The position numbers and the translations under genes are program-made. The notes below the pieces were generated by a model, which was not told where the DNA came from, made no database searches, and worked only from the letters and a program-made list of their open reading frames with translations. Positions 7,865-17,456 of a DNA stretch of 64,000 bases are shown one piece after another. This DNA comes from Palsa-883 sp963847615 (GTDB taxonomy: Bacteria > Pseudomonadota > Alphaproteobacteria > Acetobacterales > Acetobacteraceae). Within the stretch, counting starts at the first letter, position 1. Every line of letters starts with the position of its first letter. Location: positions 372,001-436,000 of the forward strand of contig CAWKAN010000016.1 in NCBI GenBank assembly GCA_963847615.1, written 5' to 3'.

Positions 7865-9903
7865 ATGGCCGGCTCCACCGACCCCAAGGCCGAGAACCCC
7901 GCGCTCGCCGCGCAGGCCGAAATCCTGGCCCGCCCCGTCACCCCGGCAAGGCGCATGGCCGACGCCATCCGCGCGCTGGCCATCGACGCGGTCGAGGCCG
8001 CCAACTCCGGCCACCCCGGCCTGCCGATGGGCATGGCCGACGTCGCCACCGCGCTGTGGACCCGCTACCTGAAATTTGACGCCGCCGACCCGCGCTGGCC
8101 GGACCGCGACCGCTTCGTGCTGTCCGCCGGCCACGGCTCCATGCTGCTGTATGCGCTGCTGCACCTCACCGGCCAGCCCGGCATGACGATCGAGGACATC
8201 AAGCGGTTCCGCCAACTGCATTCCCCCGCCGCCGGCCATCCCGAACACGGCGAGGCACCGGGCATCGAGACCACCACCGGCCCGCTCGGCCAGGGCCTGG
8301 CCACCGCGGTCGGCATGGCGCTGGCCGAGCGCCTGCTGGCGGCGCGCTTCGGCAAATCCCTGGTCGATCACCGCACCTGGGTCATCGCCTCGGACGGCGA
8401 CCTGATGGAGGGCATCAGCCACGAGGCGATCGGCCTGGCCGGCCATCTGCGGCTGAACAAGCTCGCCGTGCTGTTCGACGACAACCACATCTCGATCGAC
8501 GGCGACACCGCGCTGACGGTCTCCGACGACGTGATCAAGCGGTTCGCCGCGCATGGCTGGGCGACCAGGCGGGTGGACGGCCACGACCCGGCGCAGATCG
8601 CCGCCGCGCTGTCCTCGGCCACGCGCAGCCAGAAGCCGACGCTGATCGCGTGCCGCACCATCATCGGCTTCGGCGCGCCGACCAAGGCCGGCACCGCGGC
8701 GGCGCACGGCTCGCCGCTCGGCGCGACCGAGGCCGCGGCGGCCAAGGCGGCGCTCGGCTGGACCGCGCCGCCCTTCGCCATCCCGGCCGAGCTGGTCGCC
8801 CGCTGGCACACCGCCGGCGCGCGCGGCGCCGGCGTCCGCCGCGCCTGGCTGAAGCGCCTGGCGCGCCACGCCATGCGCGCGGAGTTCGAGCGCGCGATCG
8901 ACGGCCGGCTGCCGGAGGCCTGGCACGAGGCGGTGACCGCCTACAAGGCGCAGCTCGCCGAAACCCGCCCGAAGCTCGCCACCCGCCAGTCCAGCCAGAA
9001 GGCGCTGGAGGCCCTGGTGCCGGCGACGCCGGAGCTGGTCGGCGGCTCGGCCGACCTGACCGGGTCGAACCTGACCCTGGTCAAGGGCATGGGCATCGTC
9101 GCCCCCGGCAACTTCGCCGGACGCTACATCCACTACGGCATCCGCGAGCACGCCATGGCCGCCTGCGCCAACGGCATGGCGCTGCACGGCGGGCTGATCC
9201 CCTACACCGGCACGTTCTTCGTCTTCACCGACTACATGCGCCCGGCGATCCGGCTGGCTGCGCTGATGCGCCAGCGGGTGATCCACGTGCTGACCCACGA
9301 TTCGATCGGCCTGGGCGAGGACGGCCCGACCCACCAGCCGGTCGAGCACCTCGCCAGCCTGCGCGCCATGCCGAACCTGCACGTGTTCCGCCCGGCCGAC
9401 GCGATGGAAACCGCGGAGTGCTGGGAGCTGGCGATCCGCCGCGCCGACGGCCCCAGCCTGCTGGTGCTGACCCGCCAGGCGCTGCCGGCGCAGCGCAGCG
9501 ACATCGCCGAGAACCGCTGCGCCCGCGGCGGCTACGTCCTCGCCGAGGCCGACCGGCGCCCGCCAGGCGACGCTGATCGCCACCGGCTCCGAGGTGCCGA
9601 TCGCCATGGACGCGCGCGCCGCGCTGGCCGCCGAGGGCATCGCCGCCGCCGTGGTCTCGCTGCCGTGCTGGGAGTTGTTCGCCGCGCAGGATGCGGACTA
9701 TCGTGCCGAGGTGCTCGGCACGCGCCCCGCGCATCGGGATCGAGGCTGCCTGCGGCTTCGGCTGGGAGCGCTGGCTGGGGCCGGAGGGCGTATTCATCGG
9801 CATGACCGGCTTCGGCGCCTCGGCGCCGTTCGAGGAGCTGTACCGGCATTTCGGCATCACCGCCGAGGCCATCGTCGCCGCGGTGAAAAAACGGTTGGGC
9901 TGA
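7865..9903 (+). CDS. tkt: Transketolase (two apparent +1 frameshifts)
   Basis: Thiamine-diphosphate transketolase moving two-carbon ketol units in the pentose phosphate pathway. Intended length is about 678 residues, normal for the family. Visible are SGHPGLPMGMADV, SAGHGSMLLYALLHLTG, the ThDP motif SDGDLMEG...DDNHISIDG, and the pyrimidine-domain GIREHAMA and DSIGLGEDGPTHQP. The frame shifts by one extra base near 9560 (ADRR|RQATLIATGSE) and again near 9722 (VLGT|APRIGIEAA), after which the C-terminus ends normally in VKKRLG and a stop at 9901-9903. Both sites are GC-rich runs, so sequencing error is likelier than gene death. It heads a tkt-gap-pgk cluster. Confidence 0.9.
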
Positions 9904-10034
9904 GCCGGGGGCGAACACATCGTCGTTGCGCGAGATCAATGCTTCCGCGGCCCCTGGCCGTTAAACTTTTCAAAACGGATTGCCCGTGACACGCAACACC
10001 TGACCGCAACACCGGGAACGAAGGGAGGCCGGCC

Positions 10035-11048
10035 ATGGCCGTGAAAGTCGCCATCAACGGATTCGGACGCATCGGCCGCCTGGTGCTGCGCGCCATCGTC
10101 GAGAGCGGCCGCCAGGACGTGGTGCCGGTCGCCATCAACGACCTCGGCAGCGTGCAGGCGAACGCCCACCTGTTCGCCTACGACAGCGTGCACGGCCGCT
10201 TCCCCGGCCAGCTCGAGATCGCCGGCGACAGCATCACCATCCGCCACAACGGCAAGGTGTACGGCCCGATCAAGGTCTCGGCCGAGCGCGATCCGACCAA
10301 GGTGCCCTACCAGGGCGTCGACGTCGCGCTGGAGTGCACCGGCCACTTCAACAGCAAGGAGAAGGCCTCGGCGCTGCTCACCGCCGGTGCGCGCAAGGTG
10401 CTGATCTCCGCCCCGGGCGACAACGTGGACGCCACCATCGTCTACGGCGTCAACCACAAGACGCTCACCAAGGAGATGACGGTGATCTCCAACGCGTCCT
10501 GCACCACCAACTGCCTCGCCCCGATGGCCAAGGTGCTGCACGACCGCTACACCATCCTGCGCGGCTACATGGTGACGATCCACGCCTACACCGGCGACCA
10601 GAACACCGTCGACACGCTGCACAAGGACCTGCACCGCGCCCGCGCCGCCGCGGTCTCGGCGATCCCGACCTCGACCGGCGCGGCGCGCGCGGTGGGCCTG
10701 GTGCTGCCGGAGCTGAAGGGCAAGCTCGACGGCACGGCGATCCGCATCCCGACGCCGAACGTCTCGCTGGTCTCGCTCGACGTGAACCTGGCCAGGCCGG
10801 CAACCAAGGACGAGATCAACGCCGCCTTCCAGGACGCCGCGAAGGGCGAGCTGAAGGGCATCCTCGACTACAACACCGCGCCGCTGGTCAGCGTCGACTT
10901 CAACCACTGCCCGGCCTCGTGCACCTTCGATTCGACGCAGACCGCCGTGGTCGACGGCGCGCTGACCCGGGTGATGGGCTGGTACGACAACGAATGGGGC
11001 TTCTCCAACCGCATGTCCGACACCGCCGCCCTGTTCGGCAGCCTCTAG
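10035..11048 (+). CDS. gap: Glyceraldehyde-3-phosphate dehydrogenase, type I
   Basis: A 337-residue GAPDH that interconverts glyceraldehyde 3-phosphate and 1,3-bisphosphoglycerate with NAD. It has the N-terminal Rossmann motif INGFGRIGRLVLRA, AINDL (an NAD-type adenine-ribose pocket), the catalytic SNASCTTNC with Cys156, the histidine in VTIHAYTGDQ, and the C-terminal MGWYDNEWGFSNRM. Length and motifs are canonical and the frame is intact. GGGAGG lies just upstream of the ATG. It sits between tkt and pgk, 131 bp downstream of tkt and 154 bp upstream of pgk, so the three probably work as one carbon-metabolism cluster. Confidence 0.97.
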   Translation: MAVKVAINGFGRIGRLVLRAIVESGRQDVVPVAINDLGSVQANAHLFAYDSVHGRFPGQLEIAGDSITIRHNGKVYGPIKVSAERDPTKVPYQGVDVALECTGHFNSKEKASALLTAGARKVLISAPGDNVDATIVYGVNHKTLTKEMTVISNASCTTNCLAPMAKVLHDRYTILRGYMVTIHAYTGDQNTVDTLHKDLHRARAAAVSAIPTSTGAARAVGLVLPELKGKLDGTAIRIPTPNVSLVSLDVNLARPATKDEINAAFQDAAKGELKGILDYNTAPLVSVDFNHCPASCTFDSTQTAVVDGALTRVMGWYDNEWGFSNRMSDTAALFGSL

Positions 11049-11059
11049 ACGCCCCCCCT

Positions 11060-11195
11060 CCACCTCTCCCGCGCTGGCGGGAGAGGTCGGCGAGCGAAGC
11101 GAGACGGGTGAGGGTGGTCCACGCGGCACGACCCCCACCCCCGCCGCCATCGCTCCGCGACCTCTCCCGCCGGCGCGGCAGAGGCGAACCCGGAG
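11060..11195. repeat. Hairpin-forming intergenic repeat between gap and pgk
   Basis: This holds a perfect 10-bp stem, CCTCTCCCGC-gctg-GCGGGAGAGG (about 11066-11089), followed by GGCGAGCGAAGCGAGACGGG and a second CCTCTCCCGC near 11160. There is no T-run, so it is more a dispersed repeat than a classical terminator, although the hairpin could attenuate read-through into pgk. Confidence 0.55.
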
Positions 11196-11202
11196 CCGCC
11201 GC

Positions 11203-12390
11203 ATGTCCTTCCGCACCCTCGACACCATCGACGTCGCCGGAAAGCGCGTGCTGCTCCGCGCCGACCTCAACGTCCCGGTCCGCGACGGCAAGATCACCGA
11301 CCTCACGCGGATCGAGCGCCTGTCGCCCACCATCCGCGAGCTCGTCGGCAAGGGCGCCAAGGTCATCGTCTGCAGCCATTTCGACCGCCCCAAGGGCAAG
11401 CGCGTGGCGGCGATGTCGCTCGCCCCGGTCGCCACCGCGCTCGGCCAGGTGCTCGGCCGGCGGGTGCGCTTCGCCGAGGACTGCATCGGCATCGCCGCGC
11501 AGCAGGCGGTGGAGCGCATGGCGCCGGGCGACGTGCTGGTGCTGGAGAACACCCGCTTCCACCCCGGCGAGGAGGCCAACGATCCGGCCTTCGCCGCCGA
11601 GCTGGCGCAGCTCGCCGAGGTTTACGTCAACGACGCGTTCTCCGCCGCGCACCGCGCGCACGCCAGCACCGAGGGCGTGGCGCACCTGCTGCCCGCCTGT
11701 GCCGGGCGGCTGATGCAGGCGGAGCTGGAGGCGCTGCACGCCGCGCTGGGCAACCCGCAACGCCCGGTGATGGCGATCGTCGGCGGCGCCAAGGTCTCCA
11801 CCAAGCTGGAGCTGCTCGGCAACCTGGTGAGCAAGGTGAATGTGCTGACGATCGGCGGCGCGATGGCCAACACCTTCCTCGCCGCCCAGGGCGTCGCGGT
11901 GGGAAAGTCGTTGCAGGAGGCGGAGATGCACGCCACCGCCCGCGACATCCTGGCCGGCGCCAAGACCGCCGGCTGCGCGATCCTGCTGCCGACCGACGCG
12001 GTGGTCGCGCGCGAATTCAAGCCCAACCCGCCAACCGAGACCGTATCGATCACCGCCGTCCCCGCCGACGCGATGATCCTGGACGTCGGCCCGGCGACGG
12101 TCGCGGCGCTGAACGGCCACATCGCCGCGCTGAAGACGCTGGTGTGGAACGGCCCGCTCGGCGCCTTCGAGACGCCGCCGTTCGATGCCGCAACGACCGC
12201 GGTCGCCCGGGCGGTCGCCGCGGCGACGCAGGCCGGCACGCTGCGCAGCGTGGCCGGCGGCGGCGACACGGTCGCGGCACTGCGCCACGCCGGCGTGCTC
12301 GACAAGCTCAGCTACGTCTCCACCGCCGGCGGCGCGTTCCTGGAGTGGCTGGAGGGCAAGACGCTGCCCGGCGTCGCCGCGCTGGGATAA
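11203..12390 (+). CDS. pgk: Phosphoglycerate kinase
   Basis: A 395-residue phosphoglycerate kinase, transferring the acyl phosphate of 1,3-bisphosphoglycerate to ADP. Visible motifs are the N-terminal GKRVLLRADLNVPVRDGKITD, the substrate-binding SHFDRPKGKR (most homologues have SHLGRPKG), ENTRFHPGEEAND, the hinge VGGAKVSTKLELL, the nucleotide-domain WNGPLGAFE, and GGGDTVAAL near the C-terminus. The frame is intact and length is canonical. The start is at 11203, with a weak purine stretch upstream. Its TAA stop (12388-12390) is also the first three bases of a long 14-bp tandem array, so the 3' untranslated region is entirely repeat. Confidence 0.96.
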   Translation: MSFRTLDTIDVAGKRVLLRADLNVPVRDGKITDLTRIERLSPTIRELVGKGAKVIVCSHFDRPKGKRVAAMSLAPVATALGQVLGRRVRFAEDCIGIAAQQAVERMAPGDVLVLENTRFHPGEEANDPAFAAELAQLAEVYVNDAFSAAHRAHASTEGVAHLLPACAGRLMQAELEALHAALGNPQRPVMAIVGGAKVSTKLELLGNLVSKVNVLTIGGAMANTFLAAQGVAVGKSLQEAEMHATARDILAGAKTAGCAILLPTDAVVAREFKPNPPTETVSITAVPADAMILDVGPATVAALNGHIAALKTLVWNGPLGAFETPPFDAATTAVARAVAAATQAGTLRSVAGGGDTVAALRHAGVLDKLSYVSTAGGAFLEWLEGKTLPGVAALG

Positions 12391-12849
12391 CGCCGGCCGC
12401 GTAACGCCGGCGTCGTAACGCTGGCCGCGTAACGCCGGCGTCGTAACGCTGGCGGCGTGACGCTGGCGGCGTAACGCTGGCGGCGTGACGCTGGCGGCGT
12501 CATGCTGGCGGCGTCATGCTGGCGGCGTCACGCCGGCGGCGTAACGCCGGCGTCGTAACGCTGGCGGCGTAACGCTGGCGGCGTAACGCTGGCGGCGTGA
12601 CGCTGGCGGCGTAACGCTGGTGGCGTGACGCTGGCGGCGTGACGCTGGCGGCGTGACGCTGGCGGCGTAACGCTGGTGGCGTGACGCTGGCGGCGTGACG
12701 CTGGCGGCGTAACGCTGGTGGCGTGACGCTGGCGGCGTGACGCTGGCGGCGTGACGCTGGCGGCGTAACGCTGGCGGCGTAACGCTGGCGGCGTGACGCT
12801 GGCGGCGTAACGCTGGCGGCGTGACGCTGGCGGCGTGACGCTGGCGGCG
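12388..12849. repeat. Minisatellite: 33 tandem copies of a 14-bp unit
   Basis: Read directly: 462 bp = 33 x 14 bp with no gaps. The commonest units are TAACGCTGGCGGCG and TGACGCTGGCGGCG; variants carry TCATG, CGCCGGC, TGGTGGCG or GGCGTCG changes, and the first four units are the most diverged. The array begins exactly at the TAA of pgk and ends where a GTAGGGCGGA palindrome begins. Reading in the minus frames yields only low-complexity SVTPPALRRQRHAA-type peptides. It is not a CRISPR array: there are no spacers. Confidence 0.97.
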
Positions 12850-12954
12850 TAGGGCGGAACAGCGCAGCGCATTCCGCCTTCCTTGCCACCCGCTCACGCC
12901 ATTACCCGTCGCGACGACGCAAGCGGCGGAATGCGCTACGCTGTTCCGCCCTAC
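12849..12954. repeat. REP-like palindrome (GTAGGGCGGAAnAGCGCAGC type)
   Basis: Two 30-bp arms, 12849-12878 and 12925-12954, are inverted complements with one or two mismatches and enclose a 46-bp loop. The same 30-mer occurs at 17457-17560, 19208-19277 and singly at 29201-29230, and forms the inner part of the MITE arms. It lies between pgk and the convergent gudD. Confidence 0.85.
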
Positions 12955-12974
12955 GCCGAGCAGGATGTCCGTTG

Positions 12975-14384
12975 CTATCGAGCAACGCGTCCCAGGCTCG
13001 GCCGCTTCGGATCATACGTCCACCCGGGCACCAGGTACTGCATCGCCATCGCGTCGTCGCGCGCCGACATCCCGACCTGCTTGTACAGCTCGTGCGCCGC
13101 CAGCACGCGGTCCATGTCGATCTCGACCCCCAGGCCGGGCCGGTCCGGCACCGCAACATGCCCGCCGACGATCCGCAACGGCGCCTTGGTCAGCCGCTCG
13201 CTGCCCTCCTGCCAGATCCAGTGGGTGTCGATCGCCGTGATCTCCCCCGGCGCCGCGGCCGCGCAGTGGGTGAACATCGCCAGCGAGATGTCGAAGTGGT
13301 TGTTCGAGTGCGACCCCCAGGTCAGGCCGAAATCGTCGCACATCTGCGCCACCCGCACCGCCCCCTGCATCGTCCAGTAGTGCGGATCGGCCAACGGGAT
13401 ATCCACCGCGTTCAGCTGCAACGCGTGGCCCATCTCCCGCCAATCCGTCGCCACCATGTTGGTCGCCGTCGGGATGCCGGTGGCGCGGCGGAACTCCGCC
13501 ATCGTCTCGCGTCCGGAATACCCGGCTTCCGGCCCGCAGGGATCCTCGGCATAGGCCATCACCTGGCCATAGGCGCGCCCCAGTTCGATCGCCTCCGCCA
13601 GGTACCAGGCGCCGTTCGGGTCGAGCGTCACGCGCGCCGCGGGGAAGCGCCGCTTCAACGCCGCCAGCGCCTGCATCTCCGCGACGCCGTCCATCACCCC
13701 GCCCTTCAGCTTGTAGTCGCGGAAACCGTAACGTTCCGTCGCCGCCTCGGCCTGGCGCACGATGGAATCCGGCGTCAGCGCGGCCTCGGTGCGCACGCGT
13801 CCCCAGCCCGAGGCCGCGCCGCTGCCGTCCCCATACGGCAGGTCGGTCCGGCCGCGGTCGCCGACATAGAACAGGTAGGCCAGCATCTTCACCGCGTCGC
13901 GCTGCTGGCCGGTGCCGAGCAGCGCGCAGACCGGCACCCCCATGTGCTGGCCCACCAGATCCAGCAATGCCGCCTCGACCGCGGTGACGACATTGTCGGT
14001 GCGCAGGTTGATCTCGTGCGGCTGGCGCAGCACCGCGGCCTCGGCCGCCGTCGTCACCTGGTGCACGATGGTCTTGCGGCCCGCCTTGGCGCCGGGCAGC
14101 GAGGCGCGGACGGCATTGCAGATCGCGTTGTAGCCGCCGATCGGCTGGCCGACAACCAGCGGCACCGCGCGCTCAAGCGTCTGGCGGATCGCCTCGCTGC
14201 CCGGCACCTCGGCCACCCCGGTGTTGCCGGCGCTGTCCTTCAGCACGACGACGTTGCGGGTAAAGAACGGGCCGTGCGCCCCGGCCAGGTTCAGCAGCAT
14301 GCAGTCCCGCCCGGCCACCGGGATGACCAGCATCTCGGTGACGGTCGGCGTGCGCAACAGGGCGGCGGTCGCTGGTTCGGCCAT
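12975..14384 (-). CDS. gudD: Glucarate dehydratase
   Basis: A 469-residue enolase-superfamily enzyme that dehydrates D-glucarate (and usually L-idarate) to 5-keto-4-deoxyglucarate. Family-specific signs are the N-terminal AHGPFFTRNVVVLKDSAGNTGVAEVPG, the K-x-K acid/base pair in YKLKGG (Lys225 and Lys227), the metal-site DPNGAW, AYAEDPCG, TNMVATDWREM, and GSHSNNHFDISLAM with the catalytic histidine. Length matches the family. The start at 14384 follows AGGAG. Downstream glucarate-pathway genes are not adjacent, although a DapA-family lyase lies at 24905. Its neighbour upstream, an SDR, is transcribed the same way. Confidence 0.95.
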   Translation of the reverse strand: MAEPATAALLRTPTVTEMLVIPVAGRDCMLLNLAGAHGPFFTRNVVVLKDSAGNTGVAEVPGSEAIRQTLERAVPLVVGQPIGGYNAICNAVRASLPGAKAGRKTIVHQVTTAAEAAVLRQPHEINLRTDNVVTAVEAALLDLVGQHMGVPVCALLGTGQQRDAVKMLAYLFYVGDRGRTDLPYGDGSGAASGWGRVRTEAALTPDSIVRQAEAATERYGFRDYKLKGGVMDGVAEMQALAALKRRFPAARVTLDPNGAWYLAEAIELGRAYGQVMAYAEDPCGPEAGYSGRETMAEFRRATGIPTATNMVATDWREMGHALQLNAVDIPLADPHYWTMQGAVRVAQMCDDFGLTWGSHSNNHFDISLAMFTHCAAAAPGEITAIDTHWIWQEGSERLTKAPLRIVGGHVAVPDRPGLGVEIDMDRVLAAHELYKQVGMSARDDAMAMQYLVPGWTYDPKRPSLGRVAR

Positions 14385-14560
14385 GGCGGAAAGCTCCTGC
14401 AAACACCTCTGCCGAGGGATATCGCGCCGCACCGCCGCGCCGCGCAAGCACCACGGCGGGCCACGCGGCGCCCCGGCTTCGTCGCGGCTTCGCGCGGCTT
14501 CGTCGCGGCCCGGTCCCGCCCCGGCCCCGCCCTGGTTGCGGCCGCGCCCGGCCGCCGCGG

Positions 14561-15412
14561 TCAGATCTGCGAGTAGCCCGACCCGGCGGTATCGACCCCG
14601 CGGCCATGCGCCTCGCTGATCATGCCGTATTCCTGCAGGATCTGCTGGCTGTAGGTCACCCGCCCGTTCACCTTCGCCGCCGGCTCGCTCGCCAGCAGCA
14701 GTGCCGCGCGCGCCATCAGGATCGGCGGCTCGCCGCGCGGGTCGTTCACCCCGCTCACCAGCTTGTGGTAGATCGTGCCCGGAGTCGCCACCACGCGCGA
14801 CGGCGCCACCGCCGCGACGGTGATCCCGTCATATTGCGCCATCTCCTGCGCCAGCCCCTGGGTGAAGCGCTCCAGCGCCGCCTTGCAGGCGCCATACAGC
14901 ACGCCGCCACGCACCGTCTTGTCGGCATACGGCCCGCGCCCCGGGCCGATCGCCGCCCCCGAACTGATATTCACGATCGCGCCGGCCCGCCGCGCGACCA
15001 TGTCGGGCAGCACCGCCTTCGCCAGCATGAACGGCCCGTGCACGTTCACCGCGAAGGCGCGGACCCAGCGGTTGGTCGGGAACTCCGCGGTCGGGATGTA
15101 GTAGGTCACGGCGGCGTTGTTCACCAGGATGTCGATCGGCCCATAGGCCGCGCGGGCGGCGTCCACCAGCGCGATGCAATCGGCCTCGGCCGACACGTCG
15201 GCGGCCACCGCCATCGCCTCGCCGCCGGCCTTGCGGATCGCGGCAACGGTGCCGGCCAGCGATCCCGCCAGCAACGGGTGGTCGCCCTCCTTCAAGGTGC
15301 GCGCCGCGCACACCACCTTGGCGCCCTCCGCGGCGAACAACTGGGCAATCTCCTGGCCGATCCCGCGCGAGGCGCCGGTGACGATCGCGACTTTGCCGCT
15401 GAGCCTGGCCAT
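14561..15412 (-). CDS. Short-chain dehydrogenase/reductase
   Basis: A 283-residue SDR with the cofactor motif TGASRGIG (residues 12-19), NNAAVTYY, the catalytic Ser in NISSGAA, and YGACKAALERF supplying Tyr and Lys. It has a longer C-terminal tail than the classical 250-residue type (ending AHGRGVDTAGSGYSQI). The start was chosen at 15412 (MARLSGKVAIV), matching family N-termini. The substrate is not recognisable. It diverges from the LLM-class gene at 15528 (115-bp shared promoter region) and precedes gudD on the same strand with 176 bp between, so co-regulation in sugar-acid or hydroxyacid catabolism is possible but unproven. Confidence 0.88.
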   Translation of the reverse strand: MARLSGKVAIVTGASRGIGQEIAQLFAAEGAKVVCAARTLKEGDHPLLAGSLAGTVAAIRKAGGEAMAVAADVSAEADCIALVDAARAAYGPIDILVNNAAVTYYIPTAEFPTNRWVRAFAVNVHGPFMLAKAVLPDMVARRAGAIVNISSGAAIGPGRGPYADKTVRGGVLYGACKAALERFTQGLAQEMAQYDGITVAAVAPSRVVATPGTIYHKLVSGVNDPRGEPPILMARAALLLASEPAAKVNGRVTYSQQILQEYGMISEAHGRGVDTAGSGYSQI

Positions 15413-15527
15413 GGTCTTGGTCTCCGCTGCCGATTTGACGCGGTGATACACGCGGGCCAGCCTGCCGCCAAGCGAGGCCATGCCGTGGCCCGCACCGGCA
15501 CACGCAACGCGAAGGGAGAGGCAAATC

Positions 15528-16427
15528 ATGCAGCTCGGCACATTGCTGCCGCTCGGCGATATCGGCGGCGACCCGGCGGTGGTGCGCGACTACGCGCAGG
15601 GACTTGAAGCCATCGGCATCGACTTCCTGGAGGCGCCCGACCACGTGCTCGGCGTCAACGCCGCCAGCCGCCCGGACTGGGACCTCAGCCGCAACACCTC
15701 GGCCGACCTGTTCCACGACCCCTTCGTGCTGTTCGGCTTCGTCGCCGGCTGCACCTCCCGGCTGGGCTTCTCCACCGGCGTGCTGATCCTGCCGCAGCGG
15801 CAGACCGCGCTGGTGGCCAAGCAGGCGGCCTGCCTCGACGTGCTGTGCGGCGGAAAATTCCGCCTCGGCGTCGGCGTCGGCTGGAACGAGGTGGAGTTCG
15901 TCGGCCTCAACGAGGATTTCCACAATCGCGGCCGGCGCTCGGCGGAGCAGGTGCAGGTGATGCAGGCGCTGTGGGCCGCGCCGCACGTCGCCTTCAAGGG
16001 AAGCTGGCACACGATCGACGACGCCGGGATCAATCCGCGGCCGAAATCGGGCCGCGTGCCGGTGTGGTTCGGCGGCCACCACGAGCAGACGCTGAAGCGC
16101 ATCGCCAGGCTCGGCGACGGCTGGATGCCGAACGCCTTCCCCCCCGACCAGAGCGCGCTGGACATCTTCGCCACGCTGCGCGGCCTGATCGAGGCCGAGG
16201 GCCGCGACCCGGCGTCGGTCGGCATCGAGGTCTGGACCTCCTGCGGCGCCGGCGGCGCCGCCGAGTGGCGCAAGGAGGTGGCGTTCTGGAAGGCGGCCGG
16301 GGTGTCGCACATCTGCCTGACCACCACGTTCAACCGCCGCCACCATCGCCGCATCGCCGGGCACGCGCTGGCGGATCATCTGGCAGCGGCGAAGCGCTAT
16401 CGGGAGGCCGTGGGAGATTTGTTGTAG
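15528..16427 (+). CDS. LLM-class (luciferase-like) flavin-dependent oxidoreductase
   Basis: A 299-residue bacterial-luciferase-fold monooxygenase of the TIGR03619-like group, usually annotated as F420-dependent or FMN-dependent. Signatures are FLEAPDHVLG near residue 35, DPFVLFGFVAGCTSRLGFSTGVLILPQR, the GGKFRLGVGVGWNEVEF motif typical of the family, and GRVPVWFGGHHEQTLKRIARLGDGWMP. The start is at 15528, behind GAAGGGAGAGG. The actual substrate and whether F420 or FMN is used cannot be told from sequence. The gene ends just before a long palindrome separating it from the convergent enoyl-CoA hydratase gene. Confidence 0.88.
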   Translation: MQLGTLLPLGDIGGDPAVVRDYAQGLEAIGIDFLEAPDHVLGVNAASRPDWDLSRNTSADLFHDPFVLFGFVAGCTSRLGFSTGVLILPQRQTALVAKQAACLDVLCGGKFRLGVGVGWNEVEFVGLNEDFHNRGRRSAEQVQVMQALWAAPHVAFKGSWHTIDDAGINPRPKSGRVPVWFGGHHEQTLKRIARLGDGWMPNAFPPDQSALDIFATLRGLIEAEGRDPASVGIEVWTSCGAGGAAEWRKEVAFWKAAGVSHICLTTTFNRRHHRRIAGHALADHLAAAKRYREAVGDLL

Positions 16428-16438
16428 GCGGGCCGGCC

Positions 16439-16562
16439 GATACTCCCCCTCCCCTTGAGGGAGGGGGTTGGGGGGAGGGGTCGGAGCGGTACCCAAGTCG
16501 CCAATAGCCTGCCGCGGCAACCCCTCCCCCCAACCCCCTCCCTCAAGGGGAGGGGGAGTATC
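16439..16562. repeat. Long palindrome between convergent genes
   Basis: Arms of 43 bp (16439-16481 and 16520-16562) are near-perfect inverted complements: GATACTCCCCCTCCCCTTGA and so on, against the mirrored end. Each arm itself contains a CTCCCTCAAGGGGAGG hairpin. Its position between two converging genes suits a bidirectional transcription stop, though there is no T-run. Confidence 0.8.
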
Positions 16563-16570
16563 GCGCGGCC

Positions 16571-17347
16571 TCAGCCCTTGCCGAACGCCGGCTTGCGCTT
16601 CTCGACGAACGCCGCCATGCCCTCGCGCTGATCGGGCGTGCCGAACAGCGACAGGAACAGCGCCCGCTCGTAGCGCACGCCCTCCACCAGCGTCGTCTCG
16701 AACGCGCGGTTCACCGCCTGCTTCGCCATCGCCACCGACACCGGCGACAGGCCGGCGATCCGCTCGGCAATCTTGATCGCCTCGGCGACAAGCTGGTCGG
16801 CCGGCAACACCCGCGAAACGAGGTTGGCGCGCTCCGCCTCCGCCGCGTCCATCATCCGCCCCGTCAGGATCATGTCCATCGCCTTCGACTTGCCCACCGC
16901 GCGGGTCAGCCGCTGGGTGCCGCCCGATCCCGGAATGATGCCGAGGTTGATCTCCGGCTGGCCGAACTTCGCCGTGTCGGCCGCCAGGATCATGTCGCAC
17001 ATCATCGCCAGCTCGCAGCCGCCGCCCAGCGCGAAGCCCGCCACCGCGGCGATCACCGGCGTCTTCACCCGCAGGATCGTCTCCCACCGGCTGATGAAGT
17101 CCTCCTGGTAGGCCGCCGGGTAGGTGCGGTCCTGCATCTCCTTGATGTCGGCGCCGGCGGCGAACGCCTTCTCGCTGCCGGTCAGCACGATGGCGCCGAT
17201 CGCCGGATCGGCGTCGAAGGCGAGCAGTTGCGCGCCGATCTCCGCCATCATCGCGTCGCACAGCGCGTTCAGCGCCTGCGGCCGGTTGAAGCGGATCAAC
17301 CCGACCTTGCCGTGGGTCTCGACCAGGATGGTTTCGTAAGCCGCCAT
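16571..17347 (-). CDS. Enoyl-CoA hydratase
   Basis: A 258-residue crotonase-fold enoyl-CoA hydratase, hydrating trans-2-enoyl-CoA in fatty-acid or branched-chain oxidation. It has NRPQALNALC, the oxyanion-hole segments EKAFAAGADIKEM and AVAGFALGGGCELAMMCD, and the catalytic glutamates in GGGCELA and QPEINLGIIPGSGGTQRL. Length is typical of mitochondrial-type short-chain hydratases. The start at 17347 (MAAYETILVE) fits the family; 39 further in-frame bases upstream do not. No thiolase or acyl-CoA dehydrogenase lies beside it. A degenerate REP palindrome sits between its 5' end and mutM. Confidence 0.93.
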   Translation of the reverse strand: MAAYETILVETHGKVGLIRFNRPQALNALCDAMMAEIGAQLLAFDADPAIGAIVLTGSEKAFAAGADIKEMQDRTYPAAYQEDFISRWETILRVKTPVIAAVAGFALGGGCELAMMCDMILAADTAKFGQPEINLGIIPGSGGTQRLTRAVGKSKAMDMILTGRMMDAAEAERANLVSRVLPADQLVAEAIKIAERIAGLSPVSVAMAKQAVNRAFETTLVEGVRYERALFLSLFGTPDQREGMAAFVEKRKPAFGKG

Positions 17348-17456
17348 CGTCCGTCTCCGTTTCCGTGTTGCCGGGCTTCTAGCCACCGCCCCGGCTTCTG
17401 GCTAGAGCGCGTTCGGCGTGACCGGCGGCACCGCTGTCGGCCGAACCCCACACAAC

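Noticed and set aside
12388..12849. Possible CRISPR array
   Set aside because: Units are 14 bp and contiguous with no spacers, and no cas gene is present.
12500..12897. Three minus-strand frames encoding repeated SVTPPALRRQRHAA peptides
   Set aside because: They are translations of the 14-bp minisatellite in three frames with identical repeats. There is no start context or conservation, and stops fall by chance of unit variants.
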